A DNA stretch of 47,246 nucleotides from UBA2428 sp002343545 (lineage in GTDB: Bacteria > Bdellovibrionota > UBA2428): contig CALFZE010000005.1 of the NCBI GenBank assembly GCA_937952285.1, positions 1 through 47,246 on the forward strand. Direction: 5' to 3'. This document shows, in pieces, positions 33,303-43,466 of this stretch. A program made the translations under genes and the position numbers. Positions within the stretch are counted from its first letter, which is position 1. Each line of letters starts with the position of its first letter. Below the pieces are notes generated by a model. It saw nothing but the letters and a program-made list of their open reading frames with translations, was not told where the DNA came from and searched no databases.

Positions 33303-34032
33303 AGCGAGCGCCGACGCGCGTCGGATCTTTTTCGAGCGCCCGGAGGTAAGCCTTCAGGGCGCGACGCTCCGACCAGGTCACGTCCTTGAACTGCAGTCCC
33401 GTCGCGTGGTTCATCGCGACCCGCACGACGACGGCCGGCACTTCGAAATCCTTGAAGGCCAAACGCACGCGGCTACCCGCCTCGGCTTCGAGCCCTCCCT
33501 CGACGAGCGCGCCGGTCCTCGAGATGTCCAGGAGGCGCGTCTCGACGCTCCCCACCCTCACCGGAAGGTCGACGCGAAAGCGCGGCGCCGTCTCCCACCA
33601 GCGCAGGCGCGGCTCCATGTAGGGCCGCCGAAACTCGGCCCGCCAGAAGACGGCCATCACGGTCAGCGTGACGACCGTCATGAGTACCAAACGGAAAGCC
33701 CCCGAATCGGGGCTGCGGTTCCAAAGCGTCAGGTTATGGGCGAGCACGAGCCCGAGCGCAAGCATCGTCAAATGCAGCGACGAGCTGCGCACGAAGAGCA
33801 GGCTCCACCCCGAAACGAAGACGGCGCCCAGCACGACCCACGCGACCATCCAGATCTCGCGGAGCCACGGCCCCCAAGCCGCGAAGTGACGGGGGTGCCC
33901 CAAGCCGACGGACCAGAGCTCGCCGTAAAGGCTGAGCAGCGGCGCCAGGATGAACGCGATCGCGAGCACGTAGGTACCCAAGGGGCGTTGGCGGTATCCC
34001 GGAGCCGGCGAGGTAGTCGTCACCGTGCTCAT
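33301..34032 (-). CDS. Membrane protein with C-terminal PilZ domain
   Basis: 243 residues from the ATG at 34032; the frame stays open far upstream only because of the high GC. Four hydrophobic helices (about 17-38, 55-78, 85-103, 110-130) are followed by a PilZ domain from about residue 150: RFRVDLPVRV, then LLDISRTGALVEG carrying the DxSxxG motif. PilZ domains bind c-di-GMP, which links it to the diguanylate cyclase at 413. The canonical RxxxR is only partly matched (PRFRV), so binding is not certain. Confidence 0.82.
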   Translation of the reverse strand: MSTVTTTSPAPGYRQRPLGTYVLAIAFILAPLLSLYGELWSVGLGHPRHFAAWGPWLREIWMVAWVVLGAVFVSGWSLLFVRSSSLHLTMLALGLVLAHNLTLWNRSPDSGAFRLVLMTVVTLTVMAVFWRAEFRRPYMEPRLRWWETAPRFRVDLPVRVGSVETRLLDISRTGALVEGGLEAEAGSRVRLAFKDFEVPAVVVRVAMNHATGLQFKDVTWSERRALKAYLRALEKDPTRVGAR

Positions 34033-34158
34033 TCTAACGTTCCCTTTCCGAAGGCGAAAGCTCAAGCTCGCGCCGGGCGCGATCTTCACCGAATCCTCAC
34101 CGAAGACTCCCCCAAGCTTTACTCGTCCGGCCCCCGACGTCGGGCGAACCTGAAGGGG

Positions 34159-35409
34159 ATGGAAGCCTTCTTCGTGTCGCCGCCAAGGGTCACTCTCGCC
34201 GTCGTCCTTGGCCTCGCGCTCGCGGGGTGCGCGGGGGTCCGCTCGACGGGCTCCCTCGCGGTGTCGCCCTCGGAGGCGACGCTCAAGACCCAGCAGGCGC
34301 TCGCCTTCGACATCCAAGGCCAGCCTCCCTATACTTTCGAAGTCATCCAAGGCTCGGGTCTCGTGTCCTCGGAGACGAGGCAATTCGTGGCGCCGAACAC
34401 GCCGTCGACGAGCTACCTGCGCATCCGCGACGCCGAGGGCCGCGAGTCCGTCGTCGTCGTGAAGACCGAACCGAAGCTTCCGAGCGACGGCGCCTGCGCG
34501 GCGCTGACGCTCGCGATCGTCGACTCGGGCATCGACCTTTCCCACCCCGATCTCGCGGGCCGCATCTGGAAGAACCCCAAGGAAATTCCGGATAACGGCA
34601 TCGACGACGACGGCAACGGCTACGTCGACGACGTCGTCGGCTGGAACTTCGCGCACGACAACGCCCAACCCAACGACGACAACTACCACGGCACGCACGT
34701 CGCGGGCGCCGCCGCCGGCGTCGCGAGCAAGGAAGGGCGCAGGCCCGCCTCGGAGAGCGAGTGCCAAGAGGCCATCTCGCTCCTGCCCGTCAAGCTCTTC
34801 GACGCCTACGGCGTGACGACCTCTTCGGACATCGTCGCCTCGCTCCGCTACGCCGTGGACGCGGGCGCCCAGGTCATCAACGCCTCGTTCGGCGCGCGCA
34901 TGACGGGCACCAAGCTGCCCGCGCCCTTGGCCGAAACGCTCGCCTACATCGAATCGGCGGGCGTCTCGCTCGTGGCGGCCGCGGGCAACTACGGACAGGA
35001 CCTCGAGCGTTTTCCCATCTTCCCGGCTTCCGCGACGAACGCGAATATCCTGACCGTCGCCGCGACGAACGACGCCGCGCGACTCTCCTCGTTCTCGAAC
35101 TACGGAACGGCGCAAGTCGATATCGCGGCCCCCGGGGAGTACATCGAGAGCACCTTCCCGACGATCGTGACGCCGGGTATGCGCGACGCCGGGCGCTTCC
35201 GCGCCCGGCGCGATTCCTTGAGCGGAACCTCCGTCTCGGCGCCGCTCGTCTCGGGCGCGCTCTCGCGGCTCTGGTCGCGACATCCCGCCTTCAGTCAAAG
35301 CGAAGCCCGCGAGCAGCTGCTCCGCGAAGCCCAGAACTCGCCGGCCCTGAACGGCGGCGTCGCCAACGGCCGATTGCTGAGAGAGGAAACGACGAACATC
35401 GGTCCGTAG
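34159..35409 (+). CDS. S8 serine protease lipoprotein with N-terminal Ig-like domain
   Basis: 416 residues. The lipobox LAGC places the lipidated Cys at 24. Residues about 30-103 look like a small Ig-like domain (TLKTQQALAFDIQG ... YLRIRDAEGRESVVVV), not a protease prodomain. The catalytic set is D122 (AIVDSGIDLSHP), H178 (YHGTHVAG), N277 (AAGNYG) and S358 (SGTSVSAPLVSG). A DDDGNGYVDDVVGW loop (149-162) resembles the one in the S8 protease at 27278. Start choice is uncertain, since AAGGGG directly abuts the ATG; a GTG five codons later is possible. The next gene begins 4 nt after the stop and may encode its prodomain. Confidence 0.9.
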   Translation: MEAFFVSPPRVTLAVVLGLALAGCAGVRSTGSLAVSPSEATLKTQQALAFDIQGQPPYTFEVIQGSGLVSSETRQFVAPNTPSTSYLRIRDAEGRESVVVVKTEPKLPSDGACAALTLAIVDSGIDLSHPDLAGRIWKNPKEIPDNGIDDDGNGYVDDVVGWNFAHDNAQPNDDNYHGTHVAGAAAGVASKEGRRPASESECQEAISLLPVKLFDAYGVTTSSDIVASLRYAVDAGAQVINASFGARMTGTKLPAPLAETLAYIESAGVSLVAAAGNYGQDLERFPIFPASATNANILTVAATNDAARLSSFSNYGTAQVDIAAPGEYIESTFPTIVTPGMRDAGRFRARRDSLSGTSVSAPLVSGALSRLWSRHPAFSQSEAREQLLREAQNSPALNGGVANGRLLREETTNIGP

Positions 35410-35413
35410 ATCC

Positions 35414-36049
35414 ATGGGGAACAAGACGCTCATCGGTACCGTCGTCATCGGATTCGGGCTCGGCCTCGGGTTGAGCTCGTTCGAAGCCAGCCCCCCGCCG
35501 CGCGCGCCCGTCGAGAACGTGGCACCTTCGGCCCCGAAGCTCGGGAGCGCGGAGGCGCCGAACGGCGACGAGCGGAGTCGCCCGACCTCGGCTCCGAAAA
35601 GCGGCGAAGCGAAGATCCCCGTCGACGAGACCTTCCCGGTGCCGGAAGCCTGGAAGCGCCTCGCCTCGGACGCCAAGGAGATTTGGGCCCGCGAAGACAA
35701 GATCGGTGGCGTGCTTCGGCGCGAGCGCATCCTCGAAACGCGCTTTAAGTTTCCGCTCGTCCGCGTCGAAGACGAGATCCGCGGCGACGGCACGACGAGA
35801 CTGCGCTCGGTGTACGTGGCCGACCACATGCTCGTGAAGCTCGCGAGCGCGCGACGCGAAGGGGAAGTCGACGCCTTTTTGCGCGAGCATTCGCTCCGGC
35901 TCCGCAAGCGCTTGCCCGGACAGCGCCTCATCCTCGTGGCCTTCGAATCGGAGCGACCCGAGCGCTACCAAGAGGTCCTCGCGTTGCTGAAAACGCGCTC
36001 GGATCTTTTTGAGCGCGTCGACCGCGACGATATTGCGCTGCGCGATTGA
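35414..36049 (+). CDS. Anchored protein with stand-alone subtilase-prodomain-like domain
   Basis: 211 residues. Residues 5-24 are a signal or membrane anchor; 25-70 are Pro/Ala-rich linker. Residues about 133-208 follow the order strand-helix-strand-strand-helix-strand of S8 propeptides (I9/fervidolysin type): VADHMLVKL, EVDAFLREHS, LRLRKRLPG, RLILVAF, YQEVLALLKT, FERVDRDDIA. Such domains normally sit N-terminal to the protease and act as folding chaperone and inhibitor. Here the protease gene directly upstream lacks one, so this protein may act in trans. The translation start lacks a clear ribosome-binding site and may depend on coupling. The similarity is by eye. Confidence 0.7.
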   Translation: MGNKTLIGTVVIGFGLGLGLSSFEASPPPRAPVENVAPSAPKLGSAEAPNGDERSRPTSAPKSGEAKIPVDETFPVPEAWKRLASDAKEIWAREDKIGGVLRRERILETRFKFPLVRVEDEIRGDGTTRLRSVYVADHMLVKLASARREGEVDAFLREHSLRLRKRLPGQRLILVAFESERPERYQEVLALLKTRSDLFERVDRDDIALRD

Positions 36050-36075
36050 AAATAGGCGATGCGCTGCATCGACAC

Positions 36076-36094
36076 TTATGCACAGGGCCCTGTG
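36076..36094. promoter_or_regulatory. DnaA box overlapping a 14-bp perfect palindrome
   Basis: TTATGCACA (36076-36084) is a full match to the DnaA box TTATNCACA. It overlaps CACAGGGCCCTGTG (36081-36094), a perfect palindrome that could be an operator for a dimeric regulator. Weaker DnaA-like sequences lie at 36103-36111 (reverse) and near 36297. DnaA control of nrd genes is known from E. coli; here the distance to nrdA is over 500 bp. Confidence 0.45.
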
Positions 36095-36417
36095 GGTGAC
36101 TCTGTGGATTGCGATGATTTTCGTGACCTCATCCTTACATGGATGTGAATAAGATTATTTCGCGCCCTAGGGTCGTCTGCCTTGACAGCAGATTTTCGGA
36201 AAAGCCCTTTTTTTTGGCCACCGAATTCCCTAAATGCACCTAGGTCCGAGCGCATTCGTGTCTCTTCTCGTGAAGGGCCGTGGGAGCTTCGGACGGGGGA
36301 TCCACAACAAAGAAAACGGCCCAAAAGGCTCACGTGATCTTGGTCGAACGGGAGAAATCCCAAGGCTTTCAAGCCTTTTGCCAAGTGACCCTACGTGACC
36401 ATATAGGGTATTGCCTG

Positions 36418-36466
36418 TTTCTATTAGTTGTGTGATCCTAAGCTTGTTCGGCACTAGATGTTGATA
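36418..36466. promoter_or_regulatory. Pair of degenerate NrdR-box-like sequences
   Basis: TTTCTATTAGTTGTGT (36418-36433) and GCACTAGATGTTGATA (36451-36466) each match about 10 of 16 positions of the NrdR consensus (ACACWATATWTWGTGT). They are 33 bp apart start to start, about three helical turns, close to the spacing expected of paired NrdR boxes. The individual matches are weak; the pairing and the position before nrdA make them worth listing. Confidence 0.35.
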
Positions 36467-36562
36467 ATTGACGTCTAGGGGCATCGAGGAACCTGGGGAG
36501 GGACCTCGACAGGACAAGCAAAAATCAAGGGTCCCAATGGATGGGGTTCGAAAGTTTTTGCA

Positions 36563-36586
36563 GCGCGTCTCAAAGAGGCGCGTTTT
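36563..36586 (+). terminator. Attenuator-like hairpin just before nrdA
   Basis: GCGCGTCTC (36563-36571) pairs with GAGGCGCG (36575-36582), one mismatch, AAA loop, followed by TTTT (36583-36586), 28 bp before the nrdA ATG and upstream of its ribosome-binding site. It would terminate or slow transcription in the leader unless relieved. Confidence 0.5.
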
Positions 36587-36613
36587 GTCGGTAGTCGACT
36601 AGGGAGGAAGACC

Positions 36614-39211
<2,598 letters not shown>

Positions 39212-39239
39212 GGCGGGGCCCGAAGGAAAAGGAGAGAAC

Positions 39240-40310
39240 ATGTCTACCCTTGGCGTTCTCGAGTCCGCCCAACAAAGCATGCTCGAACTGGGCAAGTCTT
39301 CGCGCATCCAGGTCGATGAGAAAAAGCTCATCAACTGCCGCGCCGACCTCAACCAGCTCGTCCCGATCAAGTACCAGTGGGCGTGGCAACACTACCTCGA
39401 CGCTTGCGCGAACCATTGGATGCCGCAAGAAATCTCCATGGCTCGCGACATCGAGCTCTGGAAGTCCAATCAACTGAGCGAAGACGAACGTCGCGTCATC
39501 AAGCGCAACCTCGGCTTCTTCTCGACGGCGGACTCGCTCGTCGCGAACAACCTCGTGCTCGCGGTGTACAAGCACCTCACGAACCCCGAAGCGCGCCAGT
39601 ACCTGCTGCGCCAGGCTTTCGAAGAGGCGCTCCATACGCACGCCTATCAGTACATCGTGGAATCGCTCGGCCTCGACGAGGGCGAAGTCTTCAACATGTA
39701 CCGCGAGATCCCGAGCATCCATAACAAGGATGCCTTCGAGCTCAACCTGACGAAGAACCTTCTCGATCCGAACTTCGAAACCGAGTCGTTCAAGGGCGCC
39801 CAAGGCTTCCTCGACAACCTCATCGGCTTCTACGTCATCATGGAAGGCATCTTCTTCTACTCGGGCTTCGCGATGATGCTCCAGTTCAAGCGCCAGAACC
39901 GCATGGTCGGCTCGAGTGAGCAATTCGAGTACATCCTGCGCGACGAAACGAAGCACATGAACTTCGGCATCGACGTGATCAACCAGATCAAGATCGAGAA
40001 CCCCGACATCTGGACGCGCGAGCTCCAAGAGAAGGCCATCCAGAACGTGCGCGAAGCCGTTCACCTCGAGATTGCCTACGCGCAAGACTGTCTGCCGAAC
40101 GGCATCCTCGGCCTGAACGTCGAGATGTTCACGGACTACGTGCAGCACATCGCCGACCGTCGCCTCGAGCGCATCGGCCTGCCGCACATCTTCGGTTCGG
40201 AGAACCCCTTCCCCTGGATGAGCGAGGTTCTCGACCTCCGCAAGGAGAAGAACTTCTTCGAAACGCGCGTCACCGAGTACCAAACCGGCGGCGCCCTGAG
40301 CTGGGACTGA
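39240..40310 (+). CDS. nrdB: Ribonucleoside-diphosphate reductase, beta subunit (class I, Tyr type)
   Basis: 356 residues. Ferritin-like R2 subunit that generates the radical. Metal ligands by motif: D98 (STADSL), E129 and H132 (FEEALHTHAY), E202 (IMEGIFF), E236 and H239 (RDETKHM). The radical-site residue is Y136. The overall sequence is strikingly close to the chlamydial R2 group (WMPQEI, ILRDETxHMNFGID, YVQHIADRRLERIGL), which is remembered as having Glu and Phe where this protein has D98 and Y136. That points to an ordinary Fe-Tyr cofactor. AAGGAGAG precedes the ATG. The C-terminal TRVTEYQ segment is the usual tail that docks into NrdA. Confidence 0.95.
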   Translation: MSTLGVLESAQQSMLELGKSSRIQVDEKKLINCRADLNQLVPIKYQWAWQHYLDACANHWMPQEISMARDIELWKSNQLSEDERRVIKRNLGFFSTADSLVANNLVLAVYKHLTNPEARQYLLRQAFEEALHTHAYQYIVESLGLDEGEVFNMYREIPSIHNKDAFELNLTKNLLDPNFETESFKGAQGFLDNLIGFYVIMEGIFFYSGFAMMLQFKRQNRMVGSSEQFEYILRDETKHMNFGIDVINQIKIENPDIWTRELQEKAIQNVREAVHLEIAYAQDCLPNGILGLNVEMFTDYVQHIADRRLERIGLPHIFGSENPFPWMSEVLDLRKEKNFFETRVTEYQTGGALSWD

Positions 40311-40335
40311 TCCCACCGCGAACTTGATTCGAGCG

Positions 40336-40377
40336 AAGCCCCGCTTTCCCCTTACGAGGTGGGAAGCGGGGCTTTTC
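40336..40377 (+). terminator. Rho-independent terminator after nrdB
   Basis: AAGCCCCGCTTTCCC (40336-40350) pairs with GGGAAGCGGGGCTT (40361-40374), with one bulged base, followed by TTTTCTTT. A second copy of the right arm at 40407-40421 (GGGAAAGCGGGGCTT) is a perfect complement of the left arm. Confidence 0.88.
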
Positions 40378-40512
40378 TTTCGGGCTCCGTTTTTGACCCT
40401 TCTCACGGGAAAGCGGGGCTTCCCTCCACTCGTTTCGGGGCGAGCGGCCCGTCGAAAGCCCCCCACCTTTGGCGTAGGCCTTGCAACGCTTAGAAGGATT
40501 GGAGGTTTTCGA

Positions 40513-41037
40513 ATGGAATACACCAAAGACATGACGCGCCAGGAGTCCCTGGAGAAGCTGGCTTCGCTCGTGGACGACATCGAGTTCGCGATGCTCACCA
40601 CGGTCGACCACGACGGCAGCCTGCGCAGCCGCCCCATGGGCACGCAGAAGCTCGAGCGATCGACCGGCACGCTCTGGTTTTTCACGAGCGACGACTCGCC
40701 CAAATCGGGCGAGATCCACGACGACGCGCGCGTGAACGTGGTCTACGCCAAACCCGACGAGCACCGCTACGTCTCGATCTCGGGCCACGGCGAGATCACG
40801 CGCGACGCCGACAAGCTCGCTGAGTTGTGGAAGCCCACGCTCAAAGCTTGGTTCCCCAAGGGCCTCGAAGACCCGCATATCGCCTTGCTCAAGGTGAGCA
40901 TCGAGAAGGCCGAGTACTGGGACGTCGACACGAGCCGCATGACCCAACTTCGGGGTTTGCTCGAGTCGCTCCTCACCGGCGAACGCCCCCAAGGCTTGGC
41001 CGAAAATCGCAAGCTCAACATCACCCCCTCTCACTAG
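40513..41037 (+). CDS. Pyridoxamine 5'-phosphate oxidase-like, general-stress-protein-26-type
   Basis: 174 residues, cytoplasmic. The split-barrel pattern FAMLTTVDHDGSLRSRPM, TLWFFTSDDSPKSGEI, VNVVYAKPDEHRYVSISGHGEI matches PNPOx-like flavin-binding stress proteins. They bind FMN or FAD, but true pyridoxamine oxidase activity is not expected. GGAGG sits 7 bp before the ATG at 40513; the frame is open further upstream but without support. Single gene between the nrd operon and a small secreted protein. Confidence 0.88.
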   Translation: MEYTKDMTRQESLEKLASLVDDIEFAMLTTVDHDGSLRSRPMGTQKLERSTGTLWFFTSDDSPKSGEIHDDARVNVVYAKPDEHRYVSISGHGEITRDADKLAELWKPTLKAWFPKGLEDPHIALLKVSIEKAEYWDVDTSRMTQLRGLLESLLTGERPQGLAENRKLNITPSH

Positions 41038-41182
41038 ATCACGGCCCCTTCTTCGTGCGGAGAACGCATGGAGAGGGGGCTCTTTTGGGGCCATTTCGCG
41101 TCGCGCATGCGATCCTGCTTGACCGCCCCCCGCCGACTTCGTCATAGATGGCCGAGTTCCCTTAACCTTTAAGGAGTGCCAC

Positions 41183-41632
41183 ATGACGTTTCGCTTTCTT
41201 GCTGTCGTTGCCCTTGCCGCCCTTCCGCTGAGCGCCCAAGCCGCGATGAGCCCCAAAGACGCCCAGAAAGCCGAAATGAGCCGCGAAGGAAATCTCGCGA
41301 GCGTGGCCACGACCTACTTCCAAACGAAAGTTCAAGGCGCCACGCCCGATTACTGCGGCGACACCGGCACGGCCGTCACCACGACCTCGACGATGAAGGT
41401 CAGCGCGGACTCTTCCTTCAAGAAGGAAACGGGCACCTACATCTACGAAGGCACCTATGTCGTCTCGAAGGCCTGCTACACGGGCAGCACCCAATCGGGC
41501 GCCTACCGCGATTTGATCGAGTCCGCGCTCGTGAAGTGCGCGCGCGAAGGCACGCTTGATTCCGCGACCGGCGCGATCCGTCGCACGAAGCGCGACGTCT
41601 GCAGCCTCGTGAAGAAGCTCACCCTTCAATAA
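41183..41632 (+). CDS. Small secreted protein, unknown function
   Basis: 149 residues. AAGGAG before the ATG and a clean signal peptide (about 1-20, LSAQA). The mature protein has four Cys (DYCGD, KACYTG, VKCARE, DVCSLV) that may form two disulfides, many Thr/Ser, and a basic C-terminus. No family recognised. The rluA-type gene follows 19 bp downstream. Confidence 0.8.
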   Translation: MTFRFLAVVALAALPLSAQAAMSPKDAQKAEMSREGNLASVATTYFQTKVQGATPDYCGDTGTAVTTTSTMKVSADSSFKKETGTYIYEGTYVVSKACYTGSTQSGAYRDLIESALVKCAREGTLDSATGAIRRTKRDVCSLVKKLTLQ

Positions 41633-41651
41633 CCGCCGCTTCGGACGCCCC

Positions 41652-42329
41652 TTGGCCGCCCCCTCGCCGCTCCAACCCCGCATCGTCTTCGAGGACATGA
41701 ACGTCCTCGTCGTGTCGAAGCCGGCGGGGCTGCTGAGCCAGGGCGACCACTCGGGCGAGACCCACCTTGTGGAGTGGGCCCAGGCTTACCTGGGCCGCCC
41801 GTACGTGGGCCTCGTCCATCGCCTCGACCGCAACACCTCGGGCCTCATGGTGCTGGCCAAACGCACGAAGGCCGCCGATCGACTCACCAAAGCTTTGCAG
41901 GGCGGGGAACTCAAGCGCAGCTACCTGGCCTGGCTCGAGGGCGAAGTCCACCCCGCGGCCGAATGGGAAGACTGGCTCCTGAAGGACGAAGCCCGCAACG
42001 AAACCCGCGTCGTGCGCGAGGGCGTGGCCGGGGCCAAGATCGCCCGTTTGCACGTAGAGCCGCTCGCCTTCGTGGCCGACGCCAAGGCCCCGCGTACGCT
42101 TTGTCGTTTTGAACTCGACACGGGTCGCAGCCACCAGATCCGGGTGCAGTCGGCCGCGCGCGGGCACCCCCTCGTGGGGGACGCCAAGTACGGATCGCGC
42201 TCGGACTTTGGTCGTCCGGCCCTGCATTCGGCGACGCTCGAGTTCCCGCACCCCATCTCGAAGGAGCTTCTGCGCTTTGAAGACCCTTTACCCGCCGAGC
42301 TGGAAGCCTTAAAACTCTCCCGTTCATGA
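41652..42329 (+). CDS. RluA-family pseudouridine synthase
   Basis: 225 residues from TTG at 41652. The catalytic Asp is D59 in VHRLDRNTSG, the family signature. IVFEDMNVLVVSKPAGLL is the usual N-terminal strand that needs the upstream TTG start; an ATG inside it would cut the domain. LDTGRSHQIRVQ and HPLVGDAKYG are further RluA blocks. No S4 domain is present, so a TruC/RluA-like member is likely; target RNA not predictable. Stop and next start overlap (ATGA). Confidence 0.9.
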   Translation: MAAPSPLQPRIVFEDMNVLVVSKPAGLLSQGDHSGETHLVEWAQAYLGRPYVGLVHRLDRNTSGLMVLAKRTKAADRLTKALQGGELKRSYLAWLEGEVHPAAEWEDWLLKDEARNETRVVREGVAGAKIARLHVEPLAFVADAKAPRTLCRFELDTGRSHQIRVQSAARGHPLVGDAKYGSRSDFGRPALHSATLEFPHPISKELLRFEDPLPAELEALKLSRS

Positions 42330-43321
42330 AGAAAGCAACGAAGCCCGCCCCCAAGTCCGTCAAGAAGGTCGCGGCCGCCACCCAAGGCACGAACGATGAT
42401 CGTTTGAGCCCCGAAGAGATCCTGCGCGCCTTCCAAAGCGGCGAAGCCAAACCCTACCGTCTGCTCGACACGGGCGACGGTCGTAAGCTCGAAGACGTGG
42501 GCGGCTACTCTTTTAATCGCCAATGCCCCGTGGCCTTCTGGCGCGCTAAAAAATCTCCCGCCGAATGGCGACGCGTGCACGCCGAGCACAAGCGCACCGA
42601 CACGGGCGGCGGCTACTGGGAACAAAGCGGCAAGACCCCGCCCTACTGGTTCACCCAAGTCGGACGACTTGTCTTCAAAACGAAGATGACGGCCTTCGGG
42701 CACCTGGGCTTCTTCGCCGAGCAGGCCGAGCAATGGGACTGGTTTCACGACTCGATCGCCGCGCGCGTCGCCACGAACGCGAACGACGATGCGCGCCCAC
42801 GCGTCTTGAACCTTTTTGGTTACACGGGCGGCAGCTCGATCGCCTGCGCGCTGGGCGGCGCCGTGGTCACGCACGTGGACGCCGCGAAGGGCGTCGTGGA
42901 CTGGTCGCGACAAAACGCGGCGCTCAACGGCGTGCCCGAGGGACGCATGCGCTACGCCGTCGAGGACTGCCTCGTGTTCCTGGAGCGCGAAGCCAAGCGC
43001 GGTAATCGTTACGACGGCCTCATCATGGATCCGCCGAGCTACGGACGCGGGCCGAACAAGGAAGTCTTCAAGCTCGAGGATGACGTGCTCAAACTCCTCG
43101 ACCGCGCGAAGGCCGTGCTCAAACCCTCGCCGATGCTCTTTCATTTCTCGTGTCACACGCCGGGCTTCACGCCCGTCGTGCTGAAGGAACTCGTGCTCGA
43201 TATTTTCCCGGCGTTTCGCGACACGCACGCGATCGAGACGGGCGAGATGCTCGTGCGCGAAAGCGCGGATGGCCGCCCCGTACCCTCCGGGTTTTATTGC
43301 CGTAGTTTGAAGAAAGCTTAG
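42326..43321 (+). CDS. RlmI-like SAM-dependent rRNA methyltransferase
   Basis: 331 residues. A Lys-rich start is followed by a body whose SAM motif is LNLFGYTGGSS (161-171) and catalytic-type motif MDPPSYGRG (234-242), as in the RlmI/RlmK class of 23S rRNA methyltransferases. FHFSCHTPGF supplies a Cys that could be the m5C nucleophile. The PUA domain of E. coli RlmI is not seen. It overlaps the pseudouridine-synthase gene by 4 bp, a sensible pairing of two RNA-modifying enzymes. Confidence 0.87.
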   Translation: MKKATKPAPKSVKKVAAATQGTNDDRLSPEEILRAFQSGEAKPYRLLDTGDGRKLEDVGGYSFNRQCPVAFWRAKKSPAEWRRVHAEHKRTDTGGGYWEQSGKTPPYWFTQVGRLVFKTKMTAFGHLGFFAEQAEQWDWFHDSIAARVATNANDDARPRVLNLFGYTGGSSIACALGGAVVTHVDAAKGVVDWSRQNAALNGVPEGRMRYAVEDCLVFLEREAKRGNRYDGLIMDPPSYGRGPNKEVFKLEDDVLKLLDRAKAVLKPSPMLFHFSCHTPGFTPVVLKELVLDIFPAFRDTHAIETGEMLVRESADGRPVPSGFYCRSLKKA

Positions 43322-43347
43322 CTCGTCGGTCGACGACATTCGCTTTG

Positions 43348-43384
43348 GCGAAGTTCGCGGAATTCCGTGGAGTGTGAACTTCGC
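43348..43384. promoter_or_regulatory. Nested inverted repeats upstream of the FN3 lipoprotein
   Basis: GCGAAGTTC (43348-43356) and GAACTTCGC (43376-43384) are perfect 9-bp arms around the 10-bp palindrome CGGAATTCCG (43358-43367). A further GTGGA/TCCAC pair overlaps. It lies 26 bp after the methyltransferase stop and about 80 bp before the lipoprotein start. It could be an operator or a structured 3' end; there is no T-run. Confidence 0.4.
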
Positions 43385-43466
43385 GTGAAGTTTCATTCCA
43401 CAACCCACAACACGCTTTATGCCTTCTTTATTGGAGGCTACCCGCGAGAGTTCCGATGCTAAGAAC

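Larger units (their letters stand above)
36050..36613. other. Gene-free, hairpin-rich leader region upstream of nrdA
   Basis: 564 bp with no convincing gene and noticeably lower GC than its surroundings. Short frames on the minus strand lack ribosome-binding sites and family features. It holds a DnaA box and palindrome (36076-36094), a small hairpin with T-run just downstream of the preceding gene (TCTGC 36176-36180 / GCAGA 36188-36192 / TTTT), a second hairpin AAGGCT-TTCA-AGCCTT with T-run (36362-36379), two NrdR-like boxes (36418-36466) and an attenuator-like hairpin close to nrdA (36563-36586). A small RNA cannot be excluded. Confidence 0.7.

Noticed and set aside
36076..36160. Possible replication origin because of DnaA-box-like sequences and an AT-rich patch
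   Set aside because: Only one full consensus box, no dnaA, rnpA, gidA or parAB nearby; regulation of nrd is a simpler reading.
36230..36517. 95-codon minus-strand frame in the nrdA leader
   Set aside because: No ribosome-binding site, odd composition and no similarity to any family; probably chance in a gene-free region.
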